Below, piece after piece: positions 22,310 through 29,441 of a stretch of 31,002 bases of DNA. The stretch's first letter is position 1, and the number at the start of each line of letters is the position of its first letter. Source of the stretch: Ruminococcus flavefaciens. GTDB taxonomy: Bacteria; Bacillota; Clostridia; Oscillospirales; Ruminococcaceae. The stretch lies in assembly GCA_002348905.1 (NCBI GenBank), contig DEBW01000086.1, positions 63,425 through 94,426 on the forward strand. Reading direction: 5' to 3'. Position numbers and translations under genes: made by a program. The notes beneath the pieces were generated by a model. It ran no database searches. It was not told the origin of the DNA and saw only the letters and a list, made by a program, of their open reading frames with translations.

Positions 22310-24106
22310 TTACAAAACGTCACGATAGACGTTTATGAAGTGTTCTTTTTTCCAGTTCGCAGGTTTGCCGAGACGGTAGAGTTTCTGTCCCGAATCGAAA
22401 TGCTTGACATACTTTGGAGTTACGCACTCGATAAAGGAGTCCTTGTCGTTCAGTACAAGCCTTATTCTTTCGTAGTCGTCGAAGAAGTATTCCTGAAGCA
22501 GAGGTATTATCTTGGTTGAGAAAACCTCTCTCAGTTCGTCGAGAGTTTTGATACAGCCGTTATTGTTCATGAAGTAAGCATGACCGACAGCGTGTTCACG
22601 GTCGTAGTAATACTCTATTCGCTCGTTGAGAGCTGTAAGAAGCTCGCAGAGATCAACTCCCTCGCAGTCTCCGAGGAGCGAAGGCTGAGGCATCATCTCG
22701 ATGAACTCGAATCTTCGTCTGAGAGCGGTATCGAGCATGGCGATAGAGCGGTCAGCGGTATTCATAGTGCCGAGGATATAAAGATTTGAGGGCACAGAGA
22801 AATTGGTCTGCGAATACGGCAGTATAACGGAAGAACCACGCTTGGATTCTTCTATGAGGGTTATAAGTTCGCCGAATATACGTGAGATATTACCACGGTT
22901 TATCTCGTCCATGACAGCAACGAAGTTCATATGCGGACTTTTTGCAGCCTTCTCGCACAGAGACTTGAAAACGCCGTTGTAAGGGCGGTAGATTACCGTA
23001 GTATCAGCATGAGCGGTTGCTGAATCTTTACCGAACTGGTCAACAACAACAGGACGGATACCTTCAACAAATTCCTCATAGCTGAGAGACTGGTGGAAGG
23101 TCGTGAATCTTATCTGACCGGTATTGCTGTATTCCTCGTATCTTTTCTTTATTGCAGAGTAAGTCTCGGTCGGAGAAATCGGTTCTCCCTCGATAAGCTC
23201 GACGGCATATTTTATGATATTGTACGTTTTACCTGTTCCAGGAGGTCCGTACAATATCTGATTAAGCGGAGCGCCGATCTTTTTATGCGGAGCATCCGTC
23301 TTTTTGCGTGGAGCGGATTTTACAGATCCCGGTTCAGCTGACTGCTGAGCAGACTCAGGTTCTTCTATATTCTTATCTTTGAGCAGTTCCCACGACATTA
23401 CGTCGAAAACTCGCATATTCTTGAATTTGAAATTCGCACTGCAAAACTTCTGTATCTTACGGCAATTGCTGATATACTGCGATATATCACCGGTCTTTTT
23501 CAGTTCTATGCCGATAGACCAGAATACAAATGAATCGTTTACTCTTTCGCCGAGTATCGGGAAAGAGAATGGTTTCAGACAGTGGAGTATTCTTGAAAGA
23601 ACGAATACAGGTATGCCGGAATCCTTTACCTCTGCATTGAGCATTTTTTCAGCGGTGTCAAGCGGATCAAGGTCATTTTCAAGCTCTGCAACGGTTATGC
23701 ACAGCTTGAAGAAAGCCTGTATCGCTGCGGCGTTTTTTGCAAAAGCGGAAGTCCTGAACGTTACCGGAGTTGTAAGGAAGTCCATTTCCTGTTTTTCTAC
23801 AACATGGGTGAACAGCATCCTTGAGTCCTTGCTCCAAACCTTTTCGAGGTAGTTGTCAAAAAGCAGTTTGTCGTTGTGGAGCAGGTGACTTTTCTGAATG
23901 TGAGCTTTACGCTCGTTTTTATCATTTTTCCATACTCCAAGCGAGAGATAATAGAGCAGATCAAGATCATTGTAGTCAATGAGGGTGGTTTTTCTTAGCT
24001 TTGAGTAGCAATCTACAGCCTTTCGTACCGAGCGGTATGTGCCGTCAAATTCGTTAGGCAGGATCTCGTTTTTTCGTCTGAGTTCGTTAACAATTTTTTT
24101 ATCCAT
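22310..24106 (-). CDS. mcrB: McrB-like AAA+ GTPase
   Basis: McrB recognises modified DNA through its N-terminal domain and hydrolyses GTP in a hexameric AAA+ ring that works with McrC. The 598-residue protein shows Walker A GPPGTGKT (about 287-294), FTTFHQSLSYEEFVEGIRP, Walker B AVMDEINRGNISRIFGEL (about 397-414), the McrB nucleotide-specificity motif MNTADRS (448-454), and the arginine-rich LDTALRRRFEF. All look intact, so the ring should be active. The N-terminal 250 residues resemble no reader domain I can name; they should set the DNA specificity. A Lys/Ser-rich linker (about 250-280) joins it to the AAA+ part. The promoter at 24143-24171 is consensus-like. The ribosome site before the ATG at 24106 is weak. 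Confidence 0.92.
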   Translation of the reverse strand: MDKKIVNELRRKNEILPNEFDGTYRSVRKAVDCYSKLRKTTLIDYNDLDLLYYLSLGVWKNDKNERKAHIQKSHLLHNDKLLFDNYLEKVWSKDSRMLFTHVVEKQEMDFLTTPVTFRTSAFAKNAAAIQAFFKLCITVAELENDLDPLDTAEKMLNAEVKDSGIPVFVLSRILHCLKPFSFPILGERVNDSFVFWSIGIELKKTGDISQYISNCRKIQKFCSANFKFKNMRVFDVMSWELLKDKNIEEPESAQQSAEPGSVKSAPRKKTDAPHKKIGAPLNQILYGPPGTGKTYNIIKYAVELIEGEPISPTETYSAIKKRYEEYSNTGQIRFTTFHQSLSYEEFVEGIRPVVVDQFGKDSATAHADTTVIYRPYNGVFKSLCEKAAKSPHMNFVAVMDEINRGNISRIFGELITLIEESKRGSSVILPYSQTNFSVPSNLYILGTMNTADRSIAMLDTALRRRFEFIEMMPQPSLLGDCEGVDLCELLTALNERIEYYYDREHAVGHAYFMNNNGCIKTLDELREVFSTKIIPLLQEYFFDDYERIRLVLNDKDSFIECVTPKYVKHFDSGQKLYRLGKPANWKKEHFINVYRDVL

Positions 24107-24142
24107 AATTATACGACTGCCTTTCCATAGTATCCTACGCTA

Positions 24143-24171
24143 ATTGTACCACAGCGCTAAATAAATGTCAA
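24143..24171 (-). promoter_or_regulatory. sigma-A-type promoter of the mcrBC operon
   Basis: On the minus strand TTGACA (24171-24166) and TACAAT (24148-24143) are 17 bases apart, with TGTGG before the -10. Confidence 0.75.
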
Positions 24172-24225
24172 CGAGATTTAAAACTTTTACATATTATTCA
24201 CAAATAAATGCGGTTTCTCAATAAA

Positions 24226-24261
24226 AAACGCTGTCAGGCAATATCATGCCTGACAGCGTTT
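24226..24261 (-). terminator. terminator of the zinc-ribbon protein gene
   Basis: A perfect 15-base stem (24226-24240 with 24247-24261, core ACGCTGTCAGGCA) with a 6-base loop lies 3 bases past the minus-strand stop. On that strand it is followed by a T tract. Confidence 0.9.
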
Positions 24262-24264
24262 ATA

Positions 24265-24924
24265 TCATATGATTCGTATTCTCTCTCGGTCAGGATCGTT
24301 TTTGAAGGAGAGAAGGCATATTAAAGCAGCGATAGCTCCTTGCAGGGTGTATTTGCTGCCGAGCCATGAAACGGAGGTGTCGAGGTTGCTGTTAAGTCTC
24401 CATGTTGGCAGGCTCATGCCTGTTTCAAATTTTATTACAGTGATATCTTTATGATAAATCTGGAAAAACTTCTTTTTCTTTACGAAAAAGCACCTTTTAT
24501 CGGTAAGCAGGAAGTATTCTTTACCCTTGAATATCAAACCTGTATCAGCATAGACGATAATGCGCTCACCGGCTTCAAGTTCGTCTTTAAGGCGCTCTTT
24601 TGCAATGTCAATAAATTTCTGATTGATACCCTCTGCTGCAAAACAGTCGATACCAGTCATACTCTTTCTGATATATTCCTCAACTTTTTCAGCAGAGCCT
24701 ATCTCACGGAAACAGTATTTGAATGAGCTTAAACTTTCCTTGATATCTCCGGTATAACTGTTTTCGGAGAGGTCTTTTTCAATGCTGAACATTTCTTCAG
24801 GAAGTTCACCGGCTTCTTTTTTGCCGTTTTCTATTTCAGCCTGACAGTAAGGACATACCCATTTTGTCTTTGATTTTGAAAGCTGCATCATTGCAGAACA
24901 ATTCGGACACTTTTGCTCATTCAT
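24265..24924 (-). CDS. zinc-ribbon protein with PH-like domain
   Basis: The 219-residue protein begins with a zinc ribbon with Cys 6, 9, 24 and 27 (CPNC, CPYC). An acidic linker and helix follow (about 32-110). A beta-rich stretch (about 115-170, with ERIIVYADTGLIFKGKEYFLLTDKRCFFV, a hydrophobic strand pattern) resembles the bacterial PH-like domain found in many small Firmicutes proteins. A short hydrophobic segment near the C-terminus (AAIALICLLSF) might touch the membrane. The function is unknown. The ATG follows AAGGAG. It has its own promoter and terminator, so it is not part of the mcrBC transcript although it lies directly upstream of it. A GGTAT-CAA-ATACC repeat sits in its leader (24956-24968). 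Confidence 0.75.
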   Translation of the reverse strand: MNEQKCPNCSAMMQLSKSKTKWVCPYCQAEIENGKKEAGELPEEMFSIEKDLSENSYTGDIKESLSSFKYCFREIGSAEKVEEYIRKSMTGIDCFAAEGINQKFIDIAKERLKDELEAGERIIVYADTGLIFKGKEYFLLTDKRCFFVKKKKFFQIYHKDITVIKFETGMSLPTWRLNSNLDTSVSWLGSKYTLQGAIAALICLLSFKNDPDRERIRII

Positions 24925-24990
24925 AATTGATTCTCCTTTATGCGGTTGTCATGCCGGTATCAAATACCAGCCACACTTTATTATAATTGG

Positions 24991-25019
24991 ATTATAGCAC
25001 AGTATGCAGGAAAAGTCAA
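24991..25019 (-). promoter_or_regulatory. sigma-A-type promoter for the zinc-ribbon protein gene
   Basis: On the minus strand TTGACT (25019-25014) and TATAAT (24996-24991) are 17 bases apart, with TGTGC before the -10. Confidence 0.75.
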
Positions 25020-25046
25020 TTTTGGTATGTCAATAAACATATTTAG

Positions 25047-25125
25047 CGAGGCGATGTGAGCATCGTCCCCTACATATTGTTAACGAAAAATCGTTTTTGT
25101 AGGGGCGGATGCCTACATCCGCCCG
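25047..25125. repeat. REP-like imperfect inverted repeat element
   Basis: Two 28-base arms (25047-25074 and 25098-25125) are inverted copies matching at about 20 of 28 positions, meeting in CCCCTACA/TGTAGGGG. Each arm contains its own smaller hairpin (GATGTGAGCATC and GGATGCCTACATCC), and the centre contains AACGA-AAAA-TCGTT. The block is GC-rich in an AT-rich gap with no ORF, as in repetitive extragenic elements or miniature transposon remnants. Confidence 0.6.
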
Positions 25126-25161
25126 TTAATTTATGATTTAGCAGGTTTTGTTGATAAACTG

Positions 25162-25189
25162 AAAGGACGGATGAAAACATCCGTCCTTT
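25162..25189. terminator. terminator hairpin after murA
   Basis: AAAGGACGGATG (25162-25173) pairs perfectly with CATCCGTCCTTT (25178-25189) around AAAA, starting 5 bases beyond the murA stop. The T tract on the minus strand is short. Confidence 0.75.
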
Positions 25190-25193
25190 GCTT

Positions 25194-26501
25194 TTATACC
25201 GCTGTTTTAGAAACAGTTTCAGTCTTTTTTGTACCCGGCTTGTCCGGAACGCTTATCTTCTCGATATCAGCGCCCATTGCACGGAGTTTTCCTTCCATGC
25301 AGTCGTAGCCACGTTCAATATGGAAGATATCTTCTATCTCTGTAATGCCTGTAGCAGCAAGACCAGCTATGATAAGAGCTGCACCTGCTCTAAGGTCGCA
25401 AGCCTTCACAGGAGCGCCCATGAGCTTGCCAGTGCCCTCGATAAGAGCGACTTTACCGTTTACAGTGATATCAGCTCCCATGCGTCTGAGCTCGTCTACG
25501 TAGCGGAAACGCTGCTCCCAGATATTCTCAGTGATGATGCTTGTACCCTCAGCAAGAGTGAGGAGAGTAGCTATCTGAGACTGCATATCTGTCGGGAAAC
25601 CCGGATGAGGAGCGGTCTTGATATTAGCCTTTACGAGAGGACCGTCTACCCATACTCTTATGCTGTCGTCATACTGTTCGATATTTACGCCTATCTTTTC
25701 AAGCTTTTTGGTAATGGACTCAAGATGCTTAGGGATAACGTTCTTAACGATAGCATCGCCCTTTGTGGCAGCGATAGCTACCATGAATGTACCAGCCTCT
25801 ATCTGATCCGGAATAACAGCGTAAGTAGTACCGTGAAGGTGCTCAACGCCTCTGATCTTGATAACATCAGTACCAGCACCCATGATATTAGCGCCCATAG
25901 AGTTGAGGAAATTTGCGAGGTCAACGATATGCGGTTCTTTTGCAGCATTTTCAATAATTGTAAGTCCCTCAGCCTTTACAGCTGCGAGCATAGCATTCAT
26001 TGTAGCGCCGACAGTTACAACATCGAAGAATATCTGATTTCCTTTGAGTTTTTTTGCGCTGAGGTCTATCATGCCCTGACTGAGAGCATTTTCAGCTCCG
26101 AGAGCGCAGAAAGCTTTGAGATGCTGGTCAATAGGTCTGTCACCGAGAGGACATCCGCCCGGCATAGAAACTCTTGCCTTATTGTACATACCCAGCAGAG
26201 CGCCGAGGAAGTAATAAGAAGCTCTCATTTTTCTTGTATACTCATAAGGTACGCAGAATTTATCAATAGTAGTAGGGTCTATTCTATAGGTATCCTTTGC
26301 AATATTAGTAACAGTTGCACCAAGTTCTTCAAGCACCTGTATGCATATATTAACATCGCTGATGGACGGAACGTTTTCAATAACGCATGGTTCATCTGAA
26401 AGGATAACGGCTGGCAGGATAGCTACAGCAGCGTTTTTAGCGCCGCTTATAGTAACTTCGCCGGTAAGACGTCTGCCGCCTTTGATAATAAACTTATCCA
26501 A
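25194..26501 (-). CDS. murA: UDP-N-acetylglucosamine 1-carboxyvinyltransferase
   Basis: MurA transfers enolpyruvate from PEP to UDP-GlcNAc, the first committed step of peptidoglycan synthesis in the cytoplasm. The 435-residue protein has the family length. It shows GAKNAA with the PEP-binding Lys 22, and MPGGCPLGDRPIDQHL with the catalytic Cys 117, the residue attacked by fosfomycin, so the enzyme is of the normally sensitive type. ATKGDAIVKN, PTDMQSQIATLLTLAEGTSII and HIERGYDCMEGKLRAMGADI also match. The start is a TTG at 26501 behind AAGGAG; no ATG lies between. No clear promoter was found between it and the gene upstream at 26653, so cotranscription is possible. Downstream lie a terminator and a repeat element. 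Confidence 0.97.
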   Translation of the reverse strand: MDKFIIKGGRRLTGEVTISGAKNAAVAILPAVILSDEPCVIENVPSISDVNICIQVLEELGATVTNIAKDTYRIDPTTIDKFCVPYEYTRKMRASYYFLGALLGMYNKARVSMPGGCPLGDRPIDQHLKAFCALGAENALSQGMIDLSAKKLKGNQIFFDVVTVGATMNAMLAAVKAEGLTIIENAAKEPHIVDLANFLNSMGANIMGAGTDVIKIRGVEHLHGTTYAVIPDQIEAGTFMVAIAATKGDAIVKNVIPKHLESITKKLEKIGVNIEQYDDSIRVWVDGPLVKANIKTAPHPGFPTDMQSQIATLLTLAEGTSIITENIWEQRFRYVDELRRMGADITVNGKVALIEGTGKLMGAPVKACDLRAGAALIIAGLAATGITEIEDIFHIERGYDCMEGKLRAMGADIEKISVPDKPGTKKTETVSKTAV

Positions 26502-26652
26502 AATGAATTCTCTCCTTATATACAGGAACGAGAACCTGTTCTGTCATTCACAACCTGTCTTAACAAGCAGGTTACTGATACATCATCTGCAAAAACAAGC
26601 TCTGACATATTCTGTTCCTGATTTTTCCTGTTGTTTTGATACGTTCAGCAGA

Positions 26653-28209
26653 TCATTCAGCAGAAGCTTCTGAAGATGATGAATCTGCTTCAGAAGAAGT
26701 AGTTTCAGCCTCGGATGATGTTTCAGTCTCAGAAGACTTATCATCCTTGTCTGCTGACTGTCCGTCATAGTCAGAGATATACCAGCGTGGCTCTGTGCCG
26801 TCGTAATCCTCAACAGTAACAGACTCTATGACAACGTCCTCAACAGGCTTATCGCTGTCGTCTGTATCAACGCCCTGTATCTTGAAGATGATGTCAAGTC
26901 CTTCAAAGACCTGACCGAATACTGTATAGTTGCCGTCAAGGAAAGGAGTACCGCCTGCTGTTTCATAAACCTTTGCAGCAGAATCAGTCAAGCTTGAACT
27001 CTGAGATTTCATGTCGTCAATTTCAGACTCAGTGTATGTCTTTCCTGTAACGATGTAGAACTGGCTGCCGTTAGTAGAAGTAGAACCGGAGTTAGCGTAA
27101 GCAATAGCGCCGGCTGCATGGATAAGATTGAAGTACTTACCGCCGTCGAACTTACCACCCCATATTGACTCGCCGCCTGTACCGTCGCCGTTAGGATCGC
27201 CGCCCTGTATCATGAATTCATTGATAACACGGTGGAAAGTAAGACCGTCGTAATAGCCGTCCTTAGCGTGACCGAGGAAGTTTTCGACAGCCTTAGGAGC
27301 ATACTCAGGGAATACCTTGATCTTTACATCGCCGTAGCCCTTTATCTTCATATTTACGATCTTCTCGCCCTTTTCAGGAGCTGTGAAGTTAACAACATCC
27401 TTAGCAGCAGGATCGTCGTAATCATAGTCGCTGAGCTTCCATTTAAGGTCTTCGCCGTTATACTCAGTAACCTTTACAGACTCGATGATAACATCCTCAA
27501 GAGGCTTGTCGTTTGCGTCTGTAGCAGCATACTGTGCCTTGAATATAACATCAAGACCGTCGAATACCTGACCGAAAACGGTATAATTGCCGTCAAGGAA
27601 AGGAGCTCCGCCGTATTCCTCGTACATAGCCTTCTGATTGTCAGAGAAAGCCATACCGTACTGAGAGTAGGAATCAAGTTTCTCGCTGGTATAACCAGTA
27701 CCTGTAACGATATAGAACTGGCTTCCGTCAGTAGTTGTAGAACCGGAATTTGCGTAAGCAAGAGCGCCGGTAACGTGGATAAGGTGCGGATCTGTACCGC
27801 CGTCGAACTCTCCGCCCCATGTGGACTCACCGCCCTGACCGGTGCCCATAGGATCACCGCCCTGTATCATGAAGTCACGGATGACACGGTGGAATGTAAG
27901 ACCGTCATAGTAACCAGCCTTAGCAAGCTCAACGAAATTCTCAACGCCTTTTTCAGCGTACTCAGGGAAAAGGCGTATCTTAACAGTGCCGTAATCCTTG
28001 ATAGTCATTTCGATGATAGTATCGCCCTTTTCAGGAGCGGTAAAGTTTGCGATGTCAACATTTTCCGGAGGTGTTACCTCGGAGGTATCTGATGCTGTAC
28101 TGCCATTGCTTCCGCTTTCGCTTAAATCAACTTCTTTGCCGCAGCCTGTCATAACAGAAGCTGACATGATCGCACAGAGAATAACTGCAAATAATCTTTT
28201 TTTGATCAT
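26653..28209 (-). CDS. lipoprotein with two tandem cyclophilin-type peptidyl-prolyl isomerase domains
   Basis: Cyclophilins speed cis-trans isomerisation of prolyl bonds; here the enzyme should act outside the membrane. The 518-residue protein has a lipoprotein signal with lipobox VMTGC (Cys 23), a Ser/Thr/Glu linker, two cyclophilin domains (about 55-255 and 270-465) and a Ser/Glu tail. Both domains keep the active-site pattern: GYYDGLTFHRVI with the catalytic Arg, FMIQGGDP, and SQFYIVTG. They share long identical blocks (NFTAPEKGE/D, GLTFHRVI, FMIQGGDP, FLDGNYTVFGQVF), so they arose by recent duplication. The frame extends upstream to 28257, but the ATG at 28209 with GAGGAG at 8 bases and the signal peptide decide the start. 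The promoter at 28291-28319 drives it. Confidence 0.93.
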   Translation of the reverse strand: MIKKRLFAVILCAIMSASVMTGCGKEVDLSESGSNGSTASDTSEVTPPENVDIANFTAPEKGDTIIEMTIKDYGTVKIRLFPEYAEKGVENFVELAKAGYYDGLTFHRVIRDFMIQGGDPMGTGQGGESTWGGEFDGGTDPHLIHVTGALAYANSGSTTTDGSQFYIVTGTGYTSEKLDSYSQYGMAFSDNQKAMYEEYGGAPFLDGNYTVFGQVFDGLDVIFKAQYAATDANDKPLEDVIIESVKVTEYNGEDLKWKLSDYDYDDPAAKDVVNFTAPEKGEKIVNMKIKGYGDVKIKVFPEYAPKAVENFLGHAKDGYYDGLTFHRVINEFMIQGGDPNGDGTGGESIWGGKFDGGKYFNLIHAAGAIAYANSGSTSTNGSQFYIVTGKTYTESEIDDMKSQSSSLTDSAAKVYETAGGTPFLDGNYTVFGQVFEGLDIIFKIQGVDTDDSDKPVEDVVIESVTVEDYDGTEPRWYISDYDGQSADKDDKSSETETSSEAETTSSEADSSSSEASAE

Positions 28210-28290
28210 AACTTCACTCCTCGAAGTGTTTGTGATAATGACTATTTTCATCATCAAACGGATATGGTTATTTTATATCTCAACCAATAC

Positions 28291-28319
28291 ATTATACTAC
28301 ATAAAAACGTTTTTGTAAA
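28291..28319 (-). promoter_or_regulatory. sigma-A-type promoter for the double-cyclophilin lipoprotein
   Basis: On the minus strand TTTACA (28319-28314) and TATAAT (28296-28291) are 17 bases apart. Confidence 0.7.
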
Positions 28320-28399
28320 TACTTTCCTGATATTTTTAGGCATATTCCGGTAAACATTAAGTTAAAAAGCGTGATAATTATTTCATTTTGCCGTTAAAA

Positions 28400-29203
28400 T
28401 CACTTATCTTTACTGTCGTTTTCGGAATATGTACTTATTTTTACCGAATTAATAATTATGTCTTCTACAGGAACTTTGCTGTGACCGTCGTTGGCAGTTT
28501 CGACATTTGTTATAGCGTCGATAACGTCAAGTCCCTCGTAAGTCTGACCGATAACGGTCATCTGCTGAGAGAAGTTCGGAACGCCGCCGTTATTTATGAA
28601 AGCCTCGCCAAGTTCTCTGCTCTCAGAAGCATCAAGAAGCTGCTGTTTTTCTTCATCGGAGAAATTTATACTATTTATAATAGCGAAGCGGCTGCCGTTA
28701 AAATATTTACCTCCGCCCATAAGTTTCTGCTTAAACGAACTTTCCTTGTCCGTGTTAAGGCTGCATATAGCTCCACGGAAAGGCCATAAGTCCTGACTAA
28801 GCTCACGCTCTACGACTTCATGGCTCTTATCAGCATCAGCGGAGATCTCACCATTTTTGTTTTTGCTTCCGGCTGACGCATAAACTCCGCTTTCGGAGTT
28901 GTAAACGTAAGTACCGTCGTAGTAGCCGCTTTCGGCAAGCTCAGTAAAATTGCGCACAGCATTCGGAGAATACTGCGGATAGAGAACGAATCTGAACTCT
29001 CCGAGAGTAGTATCAACTATAGCGACAGGATCGCCTTCCTTCGGAGATTCAAGCTGTACGAGCTTCATAGTATCAGGATCAATAGTGATATACCGGTCAT
29101 TTTCAGCACGTTTGGCTGAAAAATACAGAAGAAGTATCGTAAGACCGAACATCAGGAAAGAAGTAATAAGTATAAATTTCAGCAGACCTTTGCCTTTTTT
29201 CAT
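28400..29203 (-). CDS. membrane-anchored cyclophilin-like protein lacking catalytic motifs
   Basis: The 267-residue protein has a single N-terminal membrane helix (about 8-29) and an extracellular cyclophilin-fold domain (about 60-255). The fold is recognised from VAIVDTTLGEFRFVLYPQYSPNAVRNFTELAESGYYDGT at its start and TVIGQTYEGLDVIDAI and VPVEDIIINSVKI at its end. These match the neighbouring double-cyclophilin. However, the catalytic FHRVI is replaced by YVYNSESGVYASAG, FMIQGGDP is gone, and FYIVTG reads FAIINS. I infer it binds proline-containing chains without isomerase activity. It has its own promoter (29233-29261) and lies upstream of the lipoprotein gene on the same strand. The ATG at 29203 follows GAGGTG. 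Confidence 0.85.
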   Translation of the reverse strand: MKKGKGLLKFILITSFLMFGLTILLLYFSAKRAENDRYITIDPDTMKLVQLESPKEGDPVAIVDTTLGEFRFVLYPQYSPNAVRNFTELAESGYYDGTYVYNSESGVYASAGSKNKNGEISADADKSHEVVERELSQDLWPFRGAICSLNTDKESSFKQKLMGGGKYFNGSRFAIINSINFSDEEKQQLLDASESRELGEAFINNGGVPNFSQQMTVIGQTYEGLDVIDAITNVETANDGHSKVPVEDIIINSVKISTYSENDSKDK

Positions 29204-29232
29204 TATAGCACCTCATGTCATAATTTATTAAC

Positions 29233-29261
29233 ATTATACCCCATATTTGCACTTCTGTCAA
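29233..29261 (-). promoter_or_regulatory. sigma-A-type promoter for the cyclophilin-like membrane protein
   Basis: On the minus strand TTGACA (29261-29256) and TATAAT (29238-29233) have a 17-base spacer, both exact consensus hexamers. Confidence 0.78.
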
Positions 29262-29365
29262 CCGAAAAATCAACATCTGACACGGGATTTGTTTTGGGTA
29301 GAAATATTGATTTATAGAGAACGCAGTCCCCTGCACCCCGAATATTTGGTTATTTAAACAACACC

Positions 29366-29394
29366 TTGTTTTTTCAGAATTTTTGGTATATAAT
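29366..29394 (+). promoter_or_regulatory. sigma-A-type promoter for the MATE exporter
   Basis: TTGTTT (29366-29371) and TATAAT (29389-29394) are 17 bases apart. Transcription would begin near 29401, which rules out the in-frame ATG at 29400 and supports the start at 29442. Confidence 0.6.
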
Positions 29395-29441
29395 AGGTAA
29401 TGCGTTCAATACGCCAAAAACATTTTATGAGGCATGATATT

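Noticed and set aside
25188..26399. 403-residue plus-strand ORF
   Set aside because: It is exactly antisense to murA, has no ribosome site, and its Ser/Cys/Tyr-rich composition is that of a shadow frame.
27232..28092. 286-residue plus-strand ORF
   Set aside because: It is antisense to the double-cyclophilin gene, and its internal repetition only mirrors the duplicated domains.
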